Shown: positions 16,534 through 24,719 of the stretch, piece by piece
How the letters are laid out: the number at the start of each line of letters is the position of its first letter
How positions within the stretch are numbered: the first letter of the stretch is position 1
Assembly (NCBI GenBank): GCA_030431255.1
Contig: JAUIJL010000014.1
Span: 1 to 64,000 of the forward strand
Direction: 5' to 3'
Origin: Thermoanaerobaculia bacterium
Lineage (GTDB): Bacteria; Acidobacteriota; Thermoanaerobaculia; Multivoradales; J023
DNA: 64,000 nucleotides
Translations under genes and position numbers: made by a program
The notes under the pieces: generated by a model
The model's input: only the letters and a program-made list of their open reading frames with translations
Databases searched by the model: none
What the model was told of the DNA's origin: nothing

Positions 16534-18030
16534 TTATTTGCCCTTCTTCTTCTCGGCCTTTTTCGCCGCCGGTTTCTTGGCGGCGGGTTTGTCCTCGAAG
16601 GCCCACAGCTTGTTGCGGGCGAGCACGAAGAGGGTGCCGTTGTGGGCCACGGGGGTGGTGTACACGGCGGCGCCGACGTTGTTTTCCGCCAAGACCTCTT
16701 CCTTGGTGCCGGTCTTCAACACGGCGATGTCGCCGTCCTCATCACCCAGATAGACCTTGCCGTCGGCGACGTAGGGGGAGCCCCACACCGCGGCGAAGGC
16801 ATCGTAGGTGAAGTGGTGCTTGCCGGTCTCGGCGTCGAGCACGTAGAGGAAACCGGAGAGATCGGTGATGTAGACGATGCCGTCGTGGATGGCCGCGGTG
16901 GAGATGGTGCGGTTGAAGTCCTCACCGCCCCGATGCCAAACCAAGCCCGACTTGGTGATGTCGCCCCGTTTGGTGGCGTCGATCACCCAGAAGTTGCCGG
17001 GGGCCTCACCGTGCTCGGGGTCTTGACCCACGCCGATGTAGACCTTGTCGTCGTGGATGACGCCCATGCTGATGATGTTGTTCTTGGTGCCGGAGCCACC
17101 CAGACGCCACACCGAGCCTTCGGGATTGGCGTTGAATTTCCACAGCAGCTCGCCGTCTTCCGGTTTGAACGCATAGACCCAGCCGTCACCGCCGGGGAAG
17201 ATCACTTGGCCTTGGCCTTTGATCTCGGCGTAGGACGGATTCGACCACGTGCCGTGCAGGATGTGCTCCCCGGGCATGCTGTTTTCCCACTCCACCTCAC
17301 CGGTTTTTTTGTTGACGGCGACGAAGCTGGGCGCCAACGGTGAAGGCACATTGATGTGGCCTTCGTCGACCCCGTTGCCGGTGGTGATGAAGATCAAATC
17401 ACCGACGATGATCGGCGAGGAAACCGCCAGGTTGTGGGGGAAGACGTCGAGCTCGTCCATGGTGTCGAGCATCCACAGGATGTCGCCGGAGTGCTCGTCG
17501 GTGAGCTTCTCGTCCTTGTAGGGACCGTCGTTTTCGCCGTCGCGGAAGCCGTTCATATCCGCGGCCACCAGCTCGGCGCGGTTCGACACGTAGTAGAAGA
17601 CGTCGCCTTCAATGGTCGGCGTCGAGCAAATGCCTTGCAGCGGCCAGTCGTGGAGCTTGGTCTCCGGCAGCTTGTCGTGAATGATCTCCCACAGGAACTC
17701 ACCGGTTTCCTCGTCAAAGGCCATGATGTTGCCTTTGTCGCCCTTGACGTCCGGATGGCGCAATCCTTCGTTGTTGGTGCCGATGAGCACGACTCCATTG
17801 GCGATCACCGGTCCGGCGTAGCTTTGGGAGCCCACGGGTTGGGACCATTTGACGTTTTTGTCGGGACCGAATTCCACCGGCAAGCCGGTTTCGTCGGAGA
17901 TCATGTTGCGAGTGCGGTCATAGCCGAATTGGACCAAGTCCTCGGCGGAGGCCGTGGCGGCGAGCGGTCCGGCCACCAAGAGGGCGCCGAGCAACCAAGC
18001 CGTCGGGCGGGATGACTTCTTGAATTCCAT
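16534..18030 (-). CDS. Secreted PQQ-like beta-propeller protein with Lys/Ala-rich tail
   Basis: The start is the ATG at 18030 (MEFKKSS...), preceded by AAGGAAAAGG; the track start lies 58 codons earlier and adds no recognisable sequence. A signal peptide ('WLLGALLVAGPLAATASAED') leads into 'VQFGYDRTRNMISDE'. The propeller blades show 'AFDEETGEFLWE', 'VNKKTGEVEWEN', 'LDAETGKHHFTY'. The 498-residue protein ends in 'KPAAKKPAAKKAEKKKGK', a strongly basic tail that could bind nucleic acid, lipopolysaccharide or peptidoglycan. It differs from the neighbouring propellers in lacking the WPQFRG start. It follows gene 18090-20357 by 59 nt. Confidence 0.85.
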   Translation of the reverse strand: MEFKKSSRPTAWLLGALLVAGPLAATASAEDLVQFGYDRTRNMISDETGLPVEFGPDKNVKWSQPVGSQSYAGPVIANGVVLIGTNNEGLRHPDVKGDKGNIMAFDEETGEFLWEIIHDKLPETKLHDWPLQGICSTPTIEGDVFYYVSNRAELVAADMNGFRDGENDGPYKDEKLTDEHSGDILWMLDTMDELDVFPHNLAVSSPIIVGDLIFITTGNGVDEGHINVPSPLAPSFVAVNKKTGEVEWENSMPGEHILHGTWSNPSYAEIKGQGQVIFPGGDGWVYAFKPEDGELLWKFNANPEGSVWRLGGSGTKNNIISMGVIHDDKVYIGVGQDPEHGEAPGNFWVIDATKRGDITKSGLVWHRGGEDFNRTISTAAIHDGIVYITDLSGFLYVLDAETGKHHFTYDAFAAVWGSPYVADGKVYLGDEDGDIAVLKTGTKEEVLAENNVGAAVYTTPVAHNGTLFVLARNKLWAFEDKPAAKKPAAKKAEKKKGK

Positions 18031-18089
18031 AGAAGATGTACCTTTTCCTTGCGTTTTTGAAGCTTTGAGGGCGGGGTCGGACTGCCGCC

Positions 18090-20357
18090 TTAGTCGTTCG
18101 CGGTCACTTTCACGTTGTCGAAATAAGCTTCGACCGGCGCGAAGGTGTAGAGGCCCGGGGATCCGCTGTCGATCGGCATCGGATCTTCCACCGTCACGGT
18201 CCAATCGGCGGGCTCGTCCTCACCGCGCTTCCAAACCTTACCGCGGATCAACGCGTTGCCGTCTTGCACATCGACCCGCAGCTTTAGGGTATACCAGGGG
18301 CCGATTTCCCACTCGAAGGGGAATTGCTTCATCATCCGACGCTCGGACGTCCAGCTCTCGACCTGAATTCGCTGGTGGGCGCCCTGTAGATCCATGGTGT
18401 AGCCGCCGTTGACCACGCCCAAGTCGGTGATCCGTCGGCCGCTCTTATTGGAATTACCTTTGACGTCCGCTTGGACCGTATAACCGGTCATATCCGAAGG
18501 ACCGAAGAACATGGTCGCGCGCGGCGCGCCCCGCGGTGCTTTGGGTTGGACGAGAATCTTGCTGTCGTCGGTCGAGCGGGCTTGGGCACCTTTGCCGACA
18601 CCCATCCAGCCCTTCGGCGGTTTGCCGTCCGGAACCGCTTCGAAGTCGAAGCCCCAGGGCAGGGGACCGGCAACTCGCACATTGGCGACACCGGAGGCTT
18701 CCCCGACCTTAGCCATGACTTTGAAGTTCTGGGTGCCTTTGATCTTCGAGCCGTCGAAGGTCACCTTGCCGTCGGCTATGGTGGCGCCTTCGCCTTCGAC
18801 CGACCACGTCACCGAGTCGGCGGCGCCCAAGGGACGACCCTGGGCGTCGAAAGTGTGCACCGAGTAGGTCACGCTTTCGTCGCTGTGGATCACGGCCACG
18901 TTGGGTATCACCTGCACGGTGGCCACCGGGCCTTCGCCCTTGGCAGGGGCAGCCATCTCGGCTTTGGCCGGTTTCGCATAGGGTTTGGATTTATCGCCCA
19001 GGCAGTAGATGCCTTCTTCGGAGGTGACGTAAAGACGGCCACCGGAGATCGCGAACGAGCCGTAGGTTTCGGCGTAGCGCTCCCCGCTGGGCATGTCGAT
19101 GTGCACCTCGCTGATCACTTTGCCCGAGGTCTCACCGGGCTCGATGATGCGGATATTGCCGTTGACCTCGGTGATGTAGATCTTGCCGTCGGCGACCACC
19201 GGCGAGCCTTTGCCGACGGTGCCGTAGTTGACGTGCCAGATGGTCTTGCCGGTCTTGGCGTCGATGGCGTGGAGGTTGGCGGAGTTGTCGGCAATGTAGA
19301 CACGGCCGCCGTGCACGGCCGGAGACACGTAACCCGCTTGCAGCTCCTCGATGCGCCACAGCTCTTTGCTTTGGGTGATGTCGCCGGAAGCTCCTTTGAT
19401 GTCGAACGCGACGACCCTGCCCATCACTCGGGTGTCGACGTTCTCTTCGCTGTGGGCGGCATAGACGACGCCGTCGGACACCACCGGCGAGCTGTTGAGA
19501 CCCCGTTGGCTGAGGTGGAATTTCCACAGGCTCTCACCGGTGCGGGCGTCGAGGCCGTAAATGAAACCGTCGGCACCACCGCCGATCAACTGACGTCGAC
19601 CGTCGAGCTCGGTGATCACCGGCGAGGAGTAAGTGTTCAGATCTTTGAGGGTTGAGCCCTTTTCGGAGACCCACAGGACGTCGCCGGTTTTTTTGTCGAA
19701 GGCCACCCAGCGGTCACCACCGCCGACGTTGGTGCCCCAAGAGGCGGAAATCACATGGGCGATCACCCGGTTCTCGTCCACCACGGGAGTGTTGGTCCGA
19801 CCGCCGTAACCCGAGAAACGTCCGAAGTCCTCTCCGAGACGCCACTCCCACACCGTGTTTCCCTCGGCGTCGAAGGCGACGAAACGTCCGTTGACGAATT
19901 GGGCATAGACGTAACCGGTTTCCGAATCCGCGGCGACGTCACCCCAGCCCACGCGATTCCACGGCACGGCGGTGTGGTAGACGTTGAAACCGCGCTTCCA
20001 AAGCTGCTCGCCGGTGTTAGCGTCCCAACAGGCCACGGCTTCTTGGCGGTGGATGCCTTCGCCCATACGGCCGTTGGCGCACACACGGCCATCGACCACC
20101 ACCGGCGTGGATCGGCCGACGAAGTCGCTGCGCCAGATCAAATTCAGGCCGTCTCTCGACCAATCGTCGATCAGCCCGGTCTCGGCGGAAACACCGGTGT
20201 GCTCGGGACCGCGCCAGTGGGTCCACTCCCCGGCCATAGCCGAGGTCGCGCACAGGAGCGCCATCATCACCAGGGTCCCAATGGTGGCGGTCCCTATGGT
20301 GGCGACGTCGGCAACTCGAAGAGCTCTTCTTCCTCTCATAAATCTCGGTTCCTTCAT
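18090..20357 (-). CDS. Large secreted PQQ-like beta-propeller with C-terminal Ig/lectin-like domains
   Basis: A 755-residue exported protein. The signal peptide is followed by 'EWTHWRGPEHTGVS' and a propeller to about residue 430 ('AFDAEGNTVWEW', 'GLDARTGESLWKF', 'AIDAKTGKTIWH'). A Pro/Ala linker ('AKPAKAEMAAPAKGEGP') leads to a bacterial Ig-like segment ('DSVTWSVEGEGATIADGKVTF'), then a C-terminal jelly-roll region ('FDFEAVPDGKPPKGWMG...YFDNVKV') resembling laminin-G or CBM-like folds. It is the first gene of a two-gene unit with 16534-18030. The 267-nt region upstream holds a tandem 17-bp repeat that may be an operator. Confidence 0.85.
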   Translation of the reverse strand: MKEPRFMRGRRALRVADVATIGTATIGTLVMMALLCATSAMAGEWTHWRGPEHTGVSAETGLIDDWSRDGLNLIWRSDFVGRSTPVVVDGRVCANGRMGEGIHRQEAVACWDANTGEQLWKRGFNVYHTAVPWNRVGWGDVAADSETGYVYAQFVNGRFVAFDAEGNTVWEWRLGEDFGRFSGYGGRTNTPVVDENRVIAHVISASWGTNVGGGDRWVAFDKKTGDVLWVSEKGSTLKDLNTYSSPVITELDGRRQLIGGGADGFIYGLDARTGESLWKFHLSQRGLNSSPVVSDGVVYAAHSEENVDTRVMGRVVAFDIKGASGDITQSKELWRIEELQAGYVSPAVHGGRVYIADNSANLHAIDAKTGKTIWHVNYGTVGKGSPVVADGKIYITEVNGNIRIIEPGETSGKVISEVHIDMPSGERYAETYGSFAISGGRLYVTSEEGIYCLGDKSKPYAKPAKAEMAAPAKGEGPVATVQVIPNVAVIHSDESVTYSVHTFDAQGRPLGAADSVTWSVEGEGATIADGKVTFDGSKIKGTQNFKVMAKVGEASGVANVRVAGPLPWGFDFEAVPDGKPPKGWMGVGKGAQARSTDDSKILVQPKAPRGAPRATMFFGPSDMTGYTVQADVKGNSNKSGRRITDLGVVNGGYTMDLQGAHQRIQVESWTSERRMMKQFPFEWEIGPWYTLKLRVDVQDGNALIRGKVWKRGEDEPADWTVTVEDPMPIDSGSPGLYTFAPVEAYFDNVKVTAND

Positions 20358-20390
20358 GGGTGGTTGATACTGGATTCTCTATTCAGCAAT

Positions 20391-20424
20391 GTCTTAAAGC
20401 GATCAGCGTCTCAAAGCGGTCAGG
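20391..20424. promoter_or_regulatory. Tandem 17-bp direct repeat upstream of propeller operon
   Basis: GTCTTAAAGCGATCAGC is followed directly by GTCTCAAAGCGGTCAGG, then another GTCT. They lie 34-67 bp upstream of the ATG at 20357, the usual position of operators. The 17-bp period is not an integral number of helical turns. The cognate regulator is unknown. Confidence 0.5.
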
Positions 20425-20624
20425 TCTTATTTGGCAATTGGGTCTATTTCGGCAGTGTGACTCACTCGGCAATCGCATGTCGGGATCACGGATCTCTTCG
20501 ATACCCATGATTACGGATACTTCGTTCCGAGGTCTGAATAGTGCTGTAAAAACAGTGTAAATCGGGGTTTTTAGGCCTCCAAATGAAGATTCGAGCAGCT
20601 CACGATTCAAGGCCGAAAGCTTCA

Positions 20625-22562
20625 TCAGTAGCCGCCGAAAACTAGGATGAGACGATGGTGGCCAGTGTGGGGGCCCCGCTCGAGGTCGAGCCACCAACAG
20701 TCCAATCGGCAGGCCGATCCGTCGCGCGTGCGCCCAGGCAAGCGGCCCATCCAATTGCGTCCCTCCTGGGTGGCGACCTTGGCCGCGGTGAGCTCCGGGC
20801 TGTGGTCGAAGATCGACCCGAAAGCGCCGCCGGACTCGCTTCGACCGGGATCGGCCAGATTGTGATCGGCCGCCGGATTGGCGAAAACAATGCGTCCCGC
20901 GTTGTCCACCACCAAGGCGGGGGTTTCGCATCGGCTCAGCAGCTCCCGTTGTTTCCGGCGGTCGAGCCGGAGGTCTTCCCGGCGTGAAAGATCCGTGCAC
21001 AAGGCGACATAGCAGTCCTCGTCGTCCACCCGCAGGCTCTCGGCGGAGAAGAGCACGGTATGCCGTTGCTTGCGTCGATCGATCAGCTCGAGCTCGAAAT
21101 CCCGAACGCTCCCCTGTCGGCGCATGTGGCGATCCAAGGCCCGCCAGCGATCGTTGGTTTCGTCGAGAAGATCCGGGAATCGCAGGTGGCCCAGCTCACG
21201 GGCTTCGATTCCCAACATATTCAGATATTGCTCGTTGGCCTCCAGGTGTCGCCCGTCTCGCCGGGTCATGACCGCCAAGGCGTAGGGACACGTGCGGAAG
21301 GCTTTGGCGTATTTTTCCCGGGAGTAGTAGATGGCTTCGTCGGCTTGTTTACGCTCGTTGACCATCTTCAACCGCCGATCCCCGGCGGCGAGAGTCCTCT
21401 GAATGCGTTTCTGCTCGGTCAGGATCGAGATCAATCGGCCGGTGGTGATTTGCTGCTGGGCGTAGGCCAAACCACCCAAGGTGAGGGTCCAGAAGAGCAT
21501 CCAGATTTCCCGGGTTTCCTCATACGCGGGCGAAAAGAGGCCGGAATAAGAGCCGAAGCTGCCGTAGCCGACAAAGTGCAGCACCGGCACCCCGAGGGCG
21601 AGCAACAAGGTTCTGAACTCGAGGCCGAGGCGGCTGGCTTCCACCGGGTCGGACACCGGCTCGGAGCCGGGTTGCGCGGGCCTCCAATCCGAGGGGAAGG
21701 GGTGGTCGCGCAGCTGCACGGCGGCGATCAGAAACGCCGTGGCGGTCACCGTCAGCAGGGAGAGCAAGGTGACCAGGGGCTCGGCCGGATCGACGCTGTG
21801 GAATCCGTGGAAGAGTATTTGACAGCTCGCTGCGAGGGCGATCGCCCGATAAATGGACCGCCATTTGAGGTCGTCCGTGGCGAAGCTCAGAGAGAAGAAG
21901 CGAATGCTCAGCAGGCCGGCCAAAATGGTGAAGAGGTAAGCCGTGGGCCGCACGACACTTTCCTGCAAGGCACTGTCCTGCAAGGCACTTTCCGGAACCG
22001 CCCCTTCCAACCGACCGTCGATGACCACCGGAGTGACGGCGAAATACCCGAATAAGCCGATTCCCAAGAGGCTGACGGTGAGCAAGCTCAGCCGTCGCTC
22101 GATGTGTTCCGAGCGCCAAAAGCCCTCCCGATGGGGCTGTGTTTCCGACGCCAACAAGAGCATGACGTAGGCCACGAAGAGCAGGCCTCGGTTGATCAAG
22201 GGAAACCACGGCGAGCCGATTCCGGCCAACGAGGGAAGCACGATCAGCAGCGAGCCCAAGAAGAAGTAGGAGGTGATTTCCAGGTCGAGCCAGAATCGGT
22301 GCTCGAATCGATCTCCGACCCGACTAGCCCGTGCTCGCAAGGCCACGGTCCAGGTGATCACCAAAAGGGTCGGGAGGGCGTAGCCGAGCACCGCGCGAGC
22401 CGTGGCTTGGGGCAATCCCAAAAAGGGCGTCATCATGGCGCCGAGCCAAGCCAATGCCGCGATTTGAAGGTAGGCGTCGGTGGGCAGCCGGTCGAGAATC
22501 GCGTCGGTCAGCGGGAACCTCGGCGGTCGGGGATGTCCTCCATGGGATCGAGAGGAGGTCAT
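20625..22562 (-). CDS. Membrane PAS-domain protein without output domain
   Basis: The start is the ATG at 22562, which overlaps the stop of the upstream gene (ATGA); the track start at 22691 is internal to that gene. The 645-residue protein has about eight hydrophobic segments in the N-terminal half ('AYLQIAALAWLGAMMTPFLG', 'YFFLGSLLIVLPSLAG', 'LSLLTVSLLGIGLFGYFAV'). A short coiled linker leads to two PAS-like domains ('YLNMLGIEARELGHLRFPDLL...FELELIDRRKQRHTVLFS' and 'LVVDNAGRIVFANPAA'). It stops after the second PAS with no kinase, GGDEF or phosphatase domain. It probably senses a signal and acts through a partner. Confidence 0.75.
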   Translation of the reverse strand: MTSSRSHGGHPRPPRFPLTDAILDRLPTDAYLQIAALAWLGAMMTPFLGLPQATARAVLGYALPTLLVITWTVALRARASRVGDRFEHRFWLDLEITSYFFLGSLLIVLPSLAGIGSPWFPLINRGLLFVAYVMLLLASETQPHREGFWRSEHIERRLSLLTVSLLGIGLFGYFAVTPVVIDGRLEGAVPESALQDSALQESVVRPTAYLFTILAGLLSIRFFSLSFATDDLKWRSIYRAIALAASCQILFHGFHSVDPAEPLVTLLSLLTVTATAFLIAAVQLRDHPFPSDWRPAQPGSEPVSDPVEASRLGLEFRTLLLALGVPVLHFVGYGSFGSYSGLFSPAYEETREIWMLFWTLTLGGLAYAQQQITTGRLISILTEQKRIQRTLAAGDRRLKMVNERKQADEAIYYSREKYAKAFRTCPYALAVMTRRDGRHLEANEQYLNMLGIEARELGHLRFPDLLDETNDRWRALDRHMRRQGSVRDFELELIDRRKQRHTVLFSAESLRVDDEDCYVALCTDLSRREDLRLDRRKQRELLSRCETPALVVDNAGRIVFANPAADHNLADPGRSESGGAFGSIFDHSPELTAAKVATQEGRNWMGRLPGRTRDGSACRLDCWWLDLERGPHTGHHRLILVFGGY

Positions 22563-24523
22563 GGAAGCCCGAGGCTCCGGTTGAAGGCTCTCGGTTCCTT
22601 GCGCGACGGGCTGGCGAAGGTGATCCGTCCCGACGCGCTCGCCTCCGGATGCTGGTCGTCGGGCTGCGCCTCCCAATCGGAGGTGAAGCAAGTCAGACGC
22701 AAGGGCCGACCGTCGCCGCTGGTCGCCCGTCCGCGGTAAATCCGGTGGTCACCCCCCGAGGTCCTCCGACCATGGGACGCCACAGGCAGTCCCACCGCTT
22801 CGGCCGGCTCTCCCAAAACCGTATGCTCCTCGCGGCCGAAAAGCGCGGTCGCCGATCGGCTCCAGAACAGGACTTGGTCATGGTGGTCGGTGGCGAAGAC
22901 CGCCGTGCCGGAAGGGCTCAGAAGATCGATCTCCGAGATCGGGCTGTAGGTGGAGGCATCGCGAACGATGGACAGAATCAAGCGCTCGTTACCGGTGTGG
23001 ATCAGCTCGAAGGAGGCATAGAGGCGTTGCGGCTCTTCGTGCTCGGGGCCCCCGGATCGTTGCAGGGACGGTGGAGCCCAGGCCATATCCCGCAGACCTC
23101 CGCGGGTCAGGACGGATCTTAAAATAGAGTCCCTTTGTGACTCGTCGGCCCAATAGCCCAGCTCCAGGGTGCTGCGGCCGATCACTGACTCGGGCTCGCT
23201 GCCGACCAAACGACAAAAGCTCTCGTTGACGTCGAGAACGACCCCGCCCTGAACAGTGCTGATCATCATGCCGTCCGGGCTCAAGCGAAAAGCGATGGCG
23301 AACTTCCGCTCCGACTGCTCGAGCTCGCGAAAACCCCGCTGACGCTCCACCAAGACCCGCAAGTCCTGCTCGCTCGATTGCAGCTGCTCGCCCATGGCCC
23401 GGTGTTTCTGCCACAGGTTGATGGTTTCGTGCTCGACCCAATATCGCTGGGCGGCGGCATAGATGCCGAGCACGACGACCGCCACCAGCACCAATAGCTC
23501 CCGTGCCTCCCGGTGGGCCTCGGGAAGCACCCCCAGACGATGCAGCAAGATATGCAGGAAGGGGAGGGTCAACGCCCAAAGAAGCGTCGTATTGCGATGG
23601 GCGCTGCTCAGATCGAGGCTCACCATCGAGCCGACTTTGCGGCTGCCGCTGCCGGCGAAGGTCAGTCGGTTGAGGCCGGCGGCGATCATCAAGAACCAAG
23701 AAGCACTCCCAAAGGCGAGCCGGCTGATCCAATCCGTGCCGTCGATCTCGAGGAAAGGCAGCCAATCCGCCGCCAGAATCGCGACGAAAGCCGCGGCCAG
23801 AGCGCGATATTGGAATCGCCAGCGCAGGGAGCCGGTCTCGAGGCTGAAGAGGGTGAAACGTCCGGCGAGGAAAGCGGCGAGGGTGGAATAGAGCAACAGA
23901 CTTTGTTGCTCAGAGCCCGCGGCTTGCGGATTCAGCCGGCTCAGCCCTTGCCAAGGTCCGCTTTGCCAGTGGGATATGCCCGGGAAATAGAGCAGCAGGC
24001 TGACGACGAAAAGCGCCGCAGCGGGCTGAACCCAAATCGAATCGAGGCGGGTGGTGTCCGCGGAGCGCCGTCGATCGGGTCTCAGCTCGGCGGCACAAAT
24101 GGTCAAGGCAAAGAATATTCCCAGGCTGAGATCCGAAACCCACGAGGTCCAGCCCAGGGCTCCGTCCTGCGTCGAAGAGGGCAAGAGGAATATGGTGATC
24201 TGGGAGACCACGAACGCCGCCTGCGCGGGCAACATGAACAGCCAGAATCGTCGCTCACGGAGGTAGGTGCAGCGCCCCAAGCAGGTGGTGGCCGCGGGCA
24301 AAACCCACAACGCCATGAACACCACCGCCAGTCGGGCGATCCAGAAAAAAACCGACTCGGAGGGAGTGGGCGGAGGAGCCCAAAGGAGAGCTGCGCCGAG
24401 AATTAGACCGATCCCGAGGCCCGTGGCGACCCACGGATCCGTCCGCAGGATCCGGAATAGGGCCTCCTGCCATGCCTCGATCCTGTGCTCGTTGGGCAAG
24501 CTCATCGGAAGGGAAAAACGCAA
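22559..24523 (-). CDS. Membrane PAS-domain protein without output domain (paralogue)
   Basis: A 654-residue protein with the same plan as its downstream neighbour. An N-terminal region of about eight TM helices ('WVATGLGIGLILGAALLW', 'LFMLPAQAAFVVSQITIFLL') is followed by a coiled linker ('RAMGEQLQSSEQDLRVLVERQRGF') and two PAS domains ('FAIAFRLSPDGMMISTVQGGVVLDVNESFCRLVG' and 'AVFATDHHDQVLFWSRSATALFG'). No catalytic output domain follows. The TTG at 24523 has a GAGGA RBS; an ATG at 24505 is the alternative. The 4-nt ATGA overlap with the next gene implies stoichiometric expression and possibly a heterodimer. Confidence 0.75.
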   Translation of the reverse strand: MRFSLPMSLPNEHRIEAWQEALFRILRTDPWVATGLGIGLILGAALLWAPPPTPSESVFFWIARLAVVFMALWVLPAATTCLGRCTYLRERRFWLFMLPAQAAFVVSQITIFLLPSSTQDGALGWTSWVSDLSLGIFFALTICAAELRPDRRRSADTTRLDSIWVQPAAALFVVSLLLYFPGISHWQSGPWQGLSRLNPQAAGSEQQSLLLYSTLAAFLAGRFTLFSLETGSLRWRFQYRALAAAFVAILAADWLPFLEIDGTDWISRLAFGSASWFLMIAAGLNRLTFAGSGSRKVGSMVSLDLSSAHRNTTLLWALTLPFLHILLHRLGVLPEAHREARELLVLVAVVVLGIYAAAQRYWVEHETINLWQKHRAMGEQLQSSEQDLRVLVERQRGFRELEQSERKFAIAFRLSPDGMMISTVQGGVVLDVNESFCRLVGSEPESVIGRSTLELGYWADESQRDSILRSVLTRGGLRDMAWAPPSLQRSGGPEHEEPQRLYASFELIHTGNERLILSIVRDASTYSPISEIDLLSPSGTAVFATDHHDQVLFWSRSATALFGREEHTVLGEPAEAVGLPVASHGRRTSGGDHRIYRGRATSGDGRPLRLTCFTSDWEAQPDDQHPEASASGRITFASPSRKEPRAFNRSLGLP

Positions 24524-24719
24524 TGTCCTCGCTTAAAATTGAGTAGGTGAATTGTTCCAAGTTCCGGCGGCAGAAGCAAGACTCGCCGGGGGCCTCGGCG
24601 GGTGATCACGGGCTCGCGGATCGGCTCCCCGCCGGATATGCTTCCGATCGAGGAAAACCCGACCAAGAGCCATATGGGCTTGGTCTCAGCATGCGATGGT
24701 CCAAGGGGATGGCGACACG

